This document shows positions 10,044 through 21,204 of a stretch of DNA of 64,000 nucleotides, one piece after another. The stretch is from Basidiobolus meristosporus CBS 931.73. Lineage: Eukaryota; Basidiobolomycota; Basidiobolomycetes; Basidiobolales; Basidiobolaceae. The stretch lies in the NCBI GenBank assembly GCA_002104905.1, contig MCFE01000198.1, positions 1 to 64,000 on the forward strand, written 5' to 3'. A program made the translations under genes and the position numbers. Below the pieces are notes generated by a model. The model made no database searches. It was not told the origin of the DNA and worked only from the letters and a program-made list of their open reading frames with translations. Every line of letters starts with the position of its first letter. Positions within the stretch are counted from its first letter, which is position 1.

Positions 10044-10791
10044 ATGTCTAAGAAACATTCGGCCGCTGCTAAGAAGCAACATCTACTCAACACAACCCCT
10101 GTTGAGATCAGCCTAGCTGATGCCACCACTGTAAGTAATGTTATGACGTGATAAACACGGGAACACGCATACTAACAAGCCCTCCTAGCTTTTTGAGAAC
10201 TACTCGACCGCTGCTATCTGCTTCTCTCGCATGGCTGACGTGTACAAGAAGGTGGTTGATCTGGAAGGCTCCTTGATCCAAAAGAAAGCGGCCAAAGACC
10301 CCAACGCACCCAAGAAGCCCTTTACCCCATACATTCAATTTTGCAACGAAGAGCGTGAACATATTCGCAAGGAGTTCCCCAGTTACACCTCCCAAGATGT
10401 GTCTCGTGAGTTGGGCAATGCCTGGAAGTCTCTGAGCGAAACTGACAAGGGGACCTACCTGAAGAAGTACGAAAGTGAGAACGCCGCTTACAAAGTCGAG
10501 CTAGAGGAGTACAACAAACATAAGCTCGCGCTGGAGGCTCAGGAAAACGAGGACTCCTCTTCCGAGCAATCGGTTGAGCCAGAGGTGAAGGAAGATTCCT
10601 CAGAATCAGAGGAGGACGAGGAAGAAGATGTCAAAAAGCCTGTCGAGAAGAAGGCTGCCCCCCAAAACGGCCGTAAGCGCAAATCACCCGCCGAGCCCCA
10701 ACCAAAGAAACCAGCCGCCAAATCCCCTCAGGCCGAGACCACTTCCGAAACGACACCAAGCAAGAAGAAAAAGAACAAGAAGAAGAATTAA
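10044..10791 (+). CDS. HMG-box DNA-binding protein
   Basis: A chromatin architectural protein with one HMG box. Exons 10044-10130 and 10189-10791 give 229 aa; the upstream exon is needed because the downstream ATG at 10231 would cut into the conserved leader. The box runs from about residue 75 to 145 (DPNAPKKPFTPYIQFCNEE, ELGNAWKSLSETDKGTYLKK). The C-terminus is a long charged tail, first acidic (EEDEEEDV) and then Lys/Pro/Ala-rich, ending in a KKKKNKKKN nuclear-localisation-like tract. A leader of about 70 residues before the box sets it apart from the short Nhp6 type, and it is closer to Hmo1/NHP10-like proteins. The ortholog is not resolved. Confidence 0.85.
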
Positions 10792-10936
10792 TCCTTAATC
10801 CTGAGTCAAACGAATAAATAAACACGTACACATCCACGCATTCAGTATTATGAATTGGATTTATTATCAAAAAGAAGACAAATATGATACAGAAAGATGA
10901 ACAACATTTTTGGTACACGATAAAATCTTCCAATAT

Positions 10937-11681
<745 letters not shown>

Positions 11682-13926
11682 TCAAGCCCAAACGTCTTCT
11701 TGATATCTGCCCCCGGTACGGAGTTTCTTGACGTACTCGTTGGCCTCTTCTTCTCCGAACGCCCCAGACTCAACTGCCATATCGACAATCACCTTGTGAA
11801 CATCCTTGGCCATCCTCTTCGCATCTCCGCAAACGTAGACATAGCCGCCCTCGTTATGGATAAGGTTCCATACTTGTGATTGGCGCTCTTTGAGCCTATG
11901 TTGGACATAGATCTTGTGCTCCTGCTCACGCGAGAAAGCGGTGATCATCTCGCTGTTGGGAAGCTTCTGGAACATCGCGTCCCACTCATCGGCATAGAGG
12001 AAATCCTCATCCCTACGACGACATCCAAAGAAAAGCATGGTAGGCCCCACATCTTTGCCTTGCTCCGCCTGATACACTCTCTCTTGGACGAAGCCACGGA
12101 AAGGTGCGACACCTGTGCCGGGTCCGATCATGATAACAGGCTTCCTCGAGTCGGTGGGAAGTCGGAAATTGCTCTTGCGAACAAACGATGGTACCTTGAT
12201 GAGGAGATTGGCGTCATTGGTGGCCGCCTCAACAACCTCTTGGTCATGGACTCCGTGGATGTAGTATGATGGAAAGGGCTTGTTGGACTCTTCAATGGCA
12301 GTACCTTCCATATGACGATGGATGGAGTAGAGGTAGTTTGTGGCAACGCCATATCTGATACGATCGGGGTGGCTGGGTGTCTGATAGCGGAGAACAACCG
12401 CAGTGATATGAACCGTGTCCGGATGAACAGTACCAGAGGAGGAAATACTGTAGTATCTGGGTTGAAGTCTACCCAGGCCTTCAATTAATAAGGGAATAGG
12501 CACTGTCATGCGCTCTCCTTCTGGAATCGAAGCTTGAGCCTCTTCCAGACGTTCAAGCATCTCACCAACATTGTGGCAAGGGACTACCACTTCTTCGTGG
12601 TAGAAATCCTTGTCTTCTCCAAGCTTCTTTAGGTACGCCTTTGATGGCTCATTGTTAGCCAGGGTTGCAAGGTCGGAGAAGAATTGACGAGATGGAAGGG
12701 CGCATATATCGAGATAGTGACGGAACATGACCCTGTAGGTCGTGGGTACTGGGAAGGGATACCTCTTGGTGGCGTTCGCGTCAACATTCTCCACAGTGAT
12801 GACCTTGTCAAGTTTGTTATCCTTCAATAGACCCAATGTTTTCGCAAGTCTGATCACTTCAGCATCAGAGTTGACGGGGAAAATGCCCAAGTGATCGCCG
12901 GTTTCATATGACATGCCGGTTCCCTTGATGTCAACCTCAGCATGAATGCATGATCCATCGGATTCATTAAACAACTCGCGAGTAAGCTTGATGGGCGCAA
13001 GATAGGGATTTTTGGCGTCGTAGGATGAAGCTTCAGAGTCAGGGCGCTCGGAAAGTTCGCCGCAATAGACTTTAGAAGGAGGGACCTTTTCATCGTGCTC
13101 GCTGAGCTTATATGTGAATGTAACGGCCTGCTCACCCTGGGTTGTTTGATGAAGACCCATGACTTCACAAACCTCCTTCCACATCGGGTCCTTCCAGGCG
13201 AGGAAGTACTCTTCCATAGAGGCATCGTCATCACCTTCTCCACGCTCTCCGATTCTTTGAGCACCCAAATCGGTCAATTTTGAATCAATCAAACGACCGA
13301 TGGCGTTGAAGAATTCGTAAGTCTTGTTACCAAGTCCGAATACAACGTACTTGAGGTTCTTCAGTGGCTTTCCGTCACCCTCAGGGTCAGCACCATTAGA
13401 GAACTCAGGTTCTTCTTCGCTTAGAAGCTCGAAAAATTGAGCTGCGTTGTCGGTAGGCTCACCCTCACCGTATGTGGCAGCGACAAAAAAGGCGATCTTG
13501 TCAGATGGTAGCTGATCGAGGAGTTCCATATCACAGTCCTCTGGGTCGAGGACCAAGCAACGAAGACCATAGCGTTGCTCACCTTCCTTAGCCAAGCGGG
13601 CTGCGAGATCTTCGGCAGTACCGGTTTGAGAGCCGAAGAAGATGACGGCATTTTTGTCCTGTATAAACGGGGATTAGTTCAGGAAACAAGATGCCACTGA
13701 TATTATGAAGGCATACAGTTTCATTCATTTTCTCGATGAAATTGCGATTCTTCTTTGGGGCAATCTTGGCACCCTGGCTAGGCACCAGAGAGGGCTCCTT
13801 CCTAGCCTCAGCTTTGGGAGAGAACAGAGACTTGCGGAACAAGTAAGCAACCGATAAGGCAACAGTCACTAGAATGATAACGACATCTGAAGTGCCAAAT
13901 GATGAATCAGGTGTGGCGTCCGACAT
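11682..13926 (-). CDS. NCP1: NADPH-cytochrome P450 reductase
   Basis: ER-bound diflavin reductase passing electrons from NADPH through FAD and FMN to P450s. Two exons (13717-13926, then 11682-13658) give 728 aa. Residues about 15-32 form the N-terminal anchor (VVIILVTVALSVAYLF). The flavodoxin domain starts IFFGSQTGTAEDLA and includes ATYGEGEPTDNA. The FAD domain has RYYSISSS, and the NADPH domain has GPGTGVAPFRGFVQER and YVCGDAKRMAKDV. The final DVWA keeps the aromatic residue that shields FAD. The ATG at 13926 precedes the anchor directly. It is divergent from LARP1. Confidence 0.97.
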
Positions 13927-14886
13927 GATAAGCAAACGAGAGGAAAGTCTTCAAGTTCAAGGAGAGTTGGGTGCTAGGGGATATATTTAATTACCACGAG
14001 TCAATCTCAATGTATCCATTTGGAAATAGACAAAAAACTTTTCCAATGATAGCTTATCTGGGCATATGTTGGAAATCCTGCTCAACTAGATATAGGTCGT
14101 CAGAATCATTCCCCCAATTGGCCAGTCTTTGATCTTGGCGAGATACATCTTTCATGACTACAAACATTCGGAGAAATTGGAACCCTAACCACTATCAAAT
14201 TGGGATTGAGCCGGGAAAATTACTGGATAATTGGGAAAGTTCAATGTTATACTGAGTTGGCACCGCATTGGTATGGATTTACTAGGTAATGATCTGTCAC
14301 TAGTAACCGCAGAAAAGAATCTGATAAGGATAGCTTGCGGAATATGTAAGATCTGATAATATAACCAAGAAACTAAACAAATTATGGAATCTTACATATT
14401 CAGGATTCAATTCCAGGGGCCTTGAGATCCCCGGTAGAATCGTGCGATCACTCAAATATACAGTGCTCGGTTTCACGTATAGAATAAACAACTTTCCATA
14501 AAATAAAGCGCTTAGCAAAGATTCACATGTATGCATAGAAAATTTTGCTGAAAAAATAGAAAAAAATCTTCATGAAAAACATGAACAACAACCAGTAGGA
14601 GCCCATGATTTTCTCGAGAAAAAAACCAACACCAAGTTGCATCTTTTTAGTCTAACACTATCTCTAATTGGCAACTTTCCTCTTTCTCAAACCCAAGTCG
14701 ACATACGTCTCTAGAAATACTAGTTTCTAGTTTTTAGTTTATTTTACAACTTACATTCGAGCTGAAGTTTAGCCCCTTTTCGTTAACCCGAATTCCTAGC
14801 TAAGCTTTTCATAATCAACTCCATTGCTCGCATTTAGGAACCTTTTAGAACTAAGTTAAGCTTGAACTTTCAAGGGTATATTGACG
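13927..14886. other. Divergent promoter region, P450 reductase / LARP1
   Basis: A 960-bp spacer, pyrimidine-rich near the LARP1 side. It contains a 7-bp inverted repeat CTAGAAA...TTTCTAG at 14711-14730. No ORF or RNA gene is supported. Confidence 0.6.
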
Positions 14887-17532
14887 ATGACTACCCCAAC
14901 CACAGAACAAGTTCCCGCTGCTGAAGCTCTCCCTCAACAGCCCAAGTGTGAGGCAACTCCCATAGAAAATATTCCTACTCAGGAGGAATCTACGAAACCT
15001 GAATTGGCGCCTTCCCCAGCAGTCAATGTTTGGGAGGTTAGAAAGGAAACCGTAGGACAAGAGCAAGAAGTGAAAAAGCCAGTTGGTAATAGCTCTGGTA
15101 AGACAACTCACCATACATGAGCGACTTCAGAGAATTGAATCAAACATCGAGTGTGTCGGAATCAATTCGGCTCGAGTTCCAAAGTTATACCTTCCTTAAC
15201 CTGATACTGAAAATATCATTTGTTATTGGAAATAGACTGGCCTGAGCCTGCTGCTTCTCTTAAGGCCGCCGAGGCAGAGAAGAAGCCCGACACTCCCAAG
15301 AAGGCCGCCGGCCAAAAGGGTAAGCCTCTCTGTCCGCTTATAGTCTCGAACACCATAATCTAAACAGCGACTTCTATTAGGACGTGGCAAATGGGTTCCT
15401 TTCACCGCACAAATCAGCCACAAGTCTAATTCTCGTAACCCAAAGAAAACCAACGCTGATGGCAAACAAGACCAATCCAACGGGAACGGTCGCACTCGTC
15501 CTAGACAAAGACGTGGAAGCGCCTCCAACAGCATCCGCAACAAGAGCCATCCTAACGGGGACTACAATGGAACTGAAAATCCCGCTCCTAGCGAGAGACG
15601 TAAATAGTATTTTTACGATAAGCCCATAGCGTTCATGCACTCATCTGATTCATTTGCGTAGGCGTCTCTTACTCGCACACAAAAGCATATACCTCTGCTC
15701 GTCGCACCAGTGGACAGCGCAGACCCCAGAAGAAGAAGCTGGACCCGGAAACCTTGAAGAGTAAGCTAAAGTCACAAATCGAATACTACTTCAGTATCGA
15801 GAACCTTTGTCGCGATGTTTACTTCCGTACCCAAATGGACGCTGAAGGTTATGTCCCAGTATCACTGTTGGCCGGATTTAACAGAGTCAAGGCTCTTACT
15901 CAAGACGAGGAGCTGGTTCACGACGCCCTTGCCTCCAGTGACGTTGTTGACCTCAAGGACATGAAGGTCCGTAAGAAGGGTGACTGGGCCAGATGGTTGT
16001 TCCCTACTCAACAACAAGAGCAAAAGCAAGCCGCCCCTGCCACCCCTGCCCCCTCAAACCCTCAACCCGCCGCTTCCCCAATCAGTAGCGCCAGACCTCC
16101 TGTCCCTCCCACCTCTACTAGATCTCCTCTAGCCAACAACTCCTCCAGACCTCCCATCCCACCTCAAGCCAAGCAAAACCGCAGACGCTCGCTATTGTCC
16201 CCCGCCCTCAAGCCCAAGAAGTCCAGCAATGACGATGACGATGATCTTTTCCAATTCGACGAGGACTTCGAAAACCAAGATACTCGCGCCGGACAAAAGG
16301 TTCAGAAGTACTACGACAGCACCGATGAGTCTGATCTTGATGACGACATGGAGGAAATCGATGAAGATACCGTGGCCAGAATCTTGATTCTTACCCAGAA
16401 GCGTCACGACAGAACCAGCGAGAAGTTCGATAGAAAGGCTATGGATGAGGAGATCACTGAGATGATCAACGAAGGTCTTTACCACTACGAACATGCCCTC
16501 AGAAAAAAGCAGCCCAACGAAAGATCTGCATCTAATACCAAGGTTGAGACTGTCCCCGAGGAGCAGTTCAATGGCTTACAGCAATCTGTGCGCTCCGTTG
16601 ATGCTGGTATGACTGCTGGTTTATCCACTGGACTCTCCAGCAAGACTATCGTTGTCCAAGATGGTGAGCGCAAGAAGAAAAAGAAGAAGCGCGCACCCAA
16701 GTTCTACCCCATCAAGGGTCAGAGAACTCCTTACGGCAGTCTTAGCGGAAGCTACGGTGCTAGCTATGGTGCCAGCTACGGCGCCAGCTTTGGCAGCTAC
16801 AGGAGAGGTGGTATGAAGATCCCTGACTCCAGACAGCACCATTCTCAAGCCGCTGTCGGTTGGGTGCTTGGTGATCAACCCTACCATCCCGGAGAAGCCA
16901 CTCCTCCCAACTCCCTTCCTTACTCCGCCTCTCCTGGTGGCCACATGGAAGGAGTTTACTCTTCTTCTCTTGGACAGTCCCTCCCTACTTTCCAGCATCC
17001 CAGTCACGACCTTCTTCGCGAGAATGGCTTTATGCAACATAAATACTACAAATACCATGCCAAGGCCCTTAAGGAGCGTAAGCGCCTAGGTATTGGTCAC
17101 TCCCAAGAAATGAACACTCTCTTCCGCTTCTGGTCTCACTTCTTGAGAGATCACTTCAACCGCAAGGTTTACAACGAATTCAAGCGTCTTGCCGTTGAGG
17201 ATGCTGAGGCCAACTACCGCTACGGTTTGGAGTGCCTCTTCCGTTTCTTCTCCTACGGCCTTGAGAAGAAGTTCCGCCCCGAAATCTTCGAGGAGTTCCA
17301 AGAGCTTACACACGCCGATTTCGAGAATGGATTCTTGTACGGTCTTGAGAAGTTCTGGGCCTACTTGTACTACAGAAAGGATAAGGAGACTAACCACGTC
17401 AAGGTCAACGATGCCCTAACCAAGATCCTCGAGAACTTCAAGACTCTCGATGACTTCCGTAAGGCCCAACAAGAGCGTCAAAACCATATCAACCAGCTCA
17501 ACCAAGAGAAGCAAGCGGCTCTTGCCAAGTAA
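14887..17532 (+). CDS. LARP1: La-related protein 1 (LARP1) with DM15 region
   Basis: An RNA-binding translation regulator; LARP1 proteins bind mRNA caps and TOP motifs through the DM15 region and act downstream of TORC1. Four exons (14887-15097, 15236-15319, 15381-15599, 15662-17532) encode 794 aa. Visible: an N-terminal VNVWEVRKE motif, a KWVPF motif, a basic RQRRGS linker, and the La motif ([42 protein letters not shown]). Then come a Pro-rich and acidic middle, a (YGAS)n stretch, and at the C-terminus three helical DM15 repeats ([52 protein letters not shown]). The ATG at 14887 is the first in frame. Confidence 0.93.
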
Positions 17533-18107
17533 ACCATCACACTCTTAGTAAACGGAGACTTCCATCGCTGTCATCAACAACATTATACATACACATATTT
17601 ATAGAAAAGAGGTGGTATGGAAAGCCACAGCTTAGGATTTTCGCATCATCTCTATTGTTCTATGATTTGTTATCTGAATCCTACCTTCGTTTAATACACC
17701 TTTCCCATCATATAGACCAACCTCTATCTTCCCATTTCCCAGTCAGTGTCTTTTTTATGTGCTCTTTATTGATTCTCGGGTCTTTCTAAGCCTTTGTACA
17801 AATCCACCTTCTCTCTTTTTGTTCTCTTCGTATTAAGCCTGCTAGAAAGTAAGCACCGAGTTGATCGTTCACATCATCGAAAATCCCAAAAAAAAATTCA
17901 AAAATCCCTAAAATATCCCCCAAAAATAAACTCCATCCACCCTATCCCCCGAGCTGCCCATGACGTCAACGAGGGCAATGTTTGAACCGAGCCGTTTGTT
18001 GCGTATGAAGAGCGTCAGTCGATCCGATGAGGTCATCCCAGCTTGCTTCCAATGTCGATATATAGACATTCGGGTTGGCCTACCGACCCGCAACATAGGC
18101 CTAATTC
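17533..18107. other. Intergenic: LARP1 3' flank and NEDP1 promoter
   Basis: Contains the CRE palindrome listed separately. Short ORFs here have no family resemblance. Confidence 0.6.
17961..17968. promoter_or_regulatory. CRE-type TGACGTCA site
   Basis: A perfect TGACGTCA palindrome about 140 bp upstream of the NEDP1 ATG, the consensus for ATF/CREB bZIP factors. Its use is inferred. Confidence 0.45.
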
Positions 18108-19099
18108 ATGAGCGACATAGTACTAGAATACCACGACTCTATTCTGCGCACCGAGGACGTGGCCCTGCTGCAGGACGGGGAGTGGATAAACGACGCCATC
18201 ATCGACTTCTTTTATGAGTTGGGCTTCACTTGGCTTTCCAGTTGGTGGCGTGGGACTGACGTTTCTTGAACTTGTAGATTCCTGGAGAAAACGCTGGAGA
18301 CCCACGAGATACTTTACATGAGGCCGGCGCTTGTTCACCTGATAGCTCACGCCACAGGTATGTTGCCCGCTGGGAGGCTCTTCCAGACCCAGACCCAGTC
18401 CGAGACTAAGCCAGCATCTTGACCCACCAGACACCAGTGATTTCTCCTCCGCTCTGCCCAGCGACCTGCCCCACCGCCAGCTTCTGTTTATACCCGTCAA
18501 CGATAATATTGGCGAGGGGGTGGGTGGAAGCCATTGGTAGGTTGCCTCGCCATTGCCCCGTGTTGTCACCGCACAAGCCTAAAACGTCACCCTAGGTCTC
18601 TCATGGTGTTCCATCGCAACAGCAACACTTTCTATTACTACGACTCCATACGCGATCTCAACCTAAAGCACGCCGAACACACGGCCAAGAGGTTCGCGAA
18701 GGTGCTGAAGCTACAAGGTAAGGAGGGTCTCCACTGTGCACCCGCAGCTTAACCACTCACCGTTTCCAGAGGTGCGATTCCAGGTGATGGAGACCCCCCA
18801 GCAAAGCAACGGTAGGTCGTCCTCGAATCCCACCACCGTCGTCCCTATGAACTAACCGTTTACCCCCCCCCCTCCCCCGGGCAGGCTCCGACTGCGGGAT
18901 ATACGTGATCAGCGTGACCGAATTGCTGTCCAAGAGGTTGCTGAACATCATCGAGGACAAGGTGACCTACAATTTCGAGGGTTTCTGGACCGCCCATGAC
19001 CACGAGGTGGTTCAACCGAGCGTTGAACGGCAACGTGTCAGGAACCTCATCTTCGAGCTGGCGCGAGAGGGCCAAACACCAACCAAAACAAACCCGTAG
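18108..19099 (+). CDS. SENP8: NEDD8-specific protease (SENP8/NEDP1 type)
   Basis: A C48 (Ulp1-family) cysteine protease that processes and removes the ubiquitin-like NEDD8. Six exons (18108-18217, 18278-18357, 18431-18536, 18596-18717, 18770-18811, 18885-19099) give 224 aa, matching the compact SENP8 type rather than the larger Ulp1/Ulp2. The N-terminus MSDIVLEYHDSILRTEDVAL parallels SENP8. Catalytic residues are the His of GGSHWSLMVF, the Asp of FYYYDSIRD and the Cys of SDCGIYV. The intron 5 acceptor has a striking C-rich pyrimidine tract (18862-18878). It converges with the HDAC gene (154 bp between stops). Confidence 0.9.
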
Positions 19100-19253
19100 T
19101 TGACTTTTATCGTTCATTCTAATAAATTCCTTCTATTTCATGGGCCATTTTTCATTGCTGGCTGGGAGAGGAGATGGATCAAAATCACGTATATTTACAT
19201 AAGTGAGTGGGGAGAGGTGGGAAAATAGAAGCTAATGGTGGCGCGCCAGGGGG

Positions 19254-20857
19254 TTACACTTCAATCTCCATCCCATCTTGGTCGACGTCATGTTCGTCGT
19301 CATAGAAATCGTTGTCCACCTCGACATAACTGTCTTGTCTCTTGTCTGGATTCCTATCCGAGTCCTCGTCCTGTCTACCATCGTCCTCAAGAAATCCTTG
19401 GATGTCCGGGGGAATCTCCTGCATCTGCACACTGGGTGCACCGTTCAGATAGCGTAGATGCTCAAACACCCGTGCCCGTAGTTGCTCGAGGTAGGTCCTT
19501 GTGTTCATGTTCTCGACCCTACCGGAGAGCTTCGGATGCAGCTTGTAATCGGGCGCAAAGAAGTCGTAGTATGTGTTTGACGGAAGGTCGTTGCTTAGAT
19601 CCGTGTCAACAATGATCGACGTCTCGTAGGTCCAGCATCGAGCAACGTTTCGAACCGTGTAGCCGCCCCCGCCAACCACCAGTGTAGGAATGCCGAATCC
19701 CTTGATGAATCTCACGCATTCCCCATGTGCGGCGATACTCAGGTTGAAGCATCCCAAGCGGTCGCACCCCAGCGAGTCTGCTCCACACTGCAGCACAATG
19801 GCTGAGGGCCTGAAAGAGGTGATCACGTTCTCCATTACTGATTTGAAGAGCCATGTGTAGGACTGATCGTCGATGCCATCCTTGAGGGGGACATTCAGTG
19901 CAAAGTATTTCCCCAGAGTCGAGCCAATCTCATCTATGTGTCCGGTCCCTGGGAAGAAGTCCCCGTTGTATTTGTGAAAAGACACAGTCATCACTCTGTC
20001 AGTAGTGTAGAAGGCTTCCTGCACACCGTCGCCGTGGTGAATATCGATGTCGATGTATAACACCCTTGGATGGTACCTGTTAACACAATCAAGGGGGGAG
20101 GGGGTTAGAGCTCGCCACCAATAAGGATATACAGTGAACCCACTGACCGCAGTAGCTGGAGAATCGCCAAGACAATATCGTTCACGTAACAAAATCCCGA
20201 AGCCTCGAATTTTTTGGCGTGATGCAATCCGCCAGACCAATTGACCGCAATATCGCATCCACCCGAAAGCAATTTTCTTGCCGCCTCCAGCGAGGCTCCG
20301 GCAGAGATCTGGCAGAAGTCGTACATCCCTTCGAAAATTGGGCAATCGTCCCCGATGTTGAAGCGGGAGAAACATTGGCTGAAGGAGTCCACATTCTCGG
20401 GGGTGACTCTGGTGGAAAAATTTTAGCTCTCTGGAAAACACTTCACTGCGCCTCCCTCCAAACAAGATCGTGGGGGCCTTTACCGTTTAAGAAAGTCGAT
20501 GTAATCGGACGAGTGGAAGTCCAGCATTTCTTGCTCCGTCGCCCTTCGCGGTTGATATATGTCGAGTTTGCGGTGTAGGCCGTAGCTCAGCACCAGGTGA
20601 TTCGTCAAGGTCAATCTGTGTGGTTTCATTGGATGGTGTTCCTGATAAAGGCACGTTTCTCGAGTTAGCACGCAGGGTTGTTAACCGGCTCGACCAAGTA
20701 AGAATGAACCTACACCATAATGGAAGTTTCCGACTTCTTCTTCGTGAAAATAAGCTACTCTGACCTTGTTGTGAGAGCGTACCGAAGAACCATGGTTTGT
20801 CGAACTGAGCCCAGGATAACCCTTGGTTTTGGTGGTAAAAGTCGAAGAGTATGACAT
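19254..20857 (-). CDS. HOS2: Class I histone deacetylase, HDAC3/Hos2 type
   Basis: Zinc-dependent lysine deacetylase of the Set3C/NCoR-type class. Four exons on the minus strand (20714-20857, 20484-20641, 20148-20408, 19254-20076) give 461 aa. Motifs: [45 protein letters not shown] (active-site His pair), [16 protein letters not shown] (zinc Asp/His), [19 protein letters not shown] and [16 protein letters not shown] (transition-state Tyr at its GGGY equivalent). IEI-type acidic residues follow at the tail. Overall it is closest to HDAC3/Hos2 rather than HDAC1/Rpd3. The first exon adds about 32 Ser/Thr-rich residues before VRVAYF; the ATG at 20857 is the first in frame. Confidence 0.93.
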
Positions 20858-21204
20858 GTTCCCTCTTCAGTCCCTCAAACAATATATCTTCTTTGGGGGG
20901 TGGAGCCTTGATGAAATCTCTTGAAGACAATCTAGCTCTTAACACTCTTGGTGGAGTTCTGGGTTAAGCTGGGATTTTCATGTGGAAGATAATTGGACTT
21001 TTCAATACTGTTCCTCGATTGGATATTGATTGATGAATAATTCGCAGCACAACTTCGGATATTCTCATAATCATGGAACGAATATTACTCATTTAATTAT
21101 ACAACGAGGATGAAGGGATGGTTACAGGATCGATGATGAAGTTATACATATGGTACATGTTTATGTTGAGAATGTTCAGATAAACTCAACTAAAGGACGG
21201 GCAT
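20858..21204. other. HDAC promoter and 3' flank of the ATRIP-like gene
   Basis: Spacer of 347 bp between two minus-strand genes. No feature is recognised. Confidence 0.55.

Noticed and set aside
14711-14730. Inverted repeat CTAGAAA...TTTCTAG resembling a heat-shock element
   Set aside because: The spacing does not fit alternating nGAAn/nTTCn units, so a heat-shock site is not supported.
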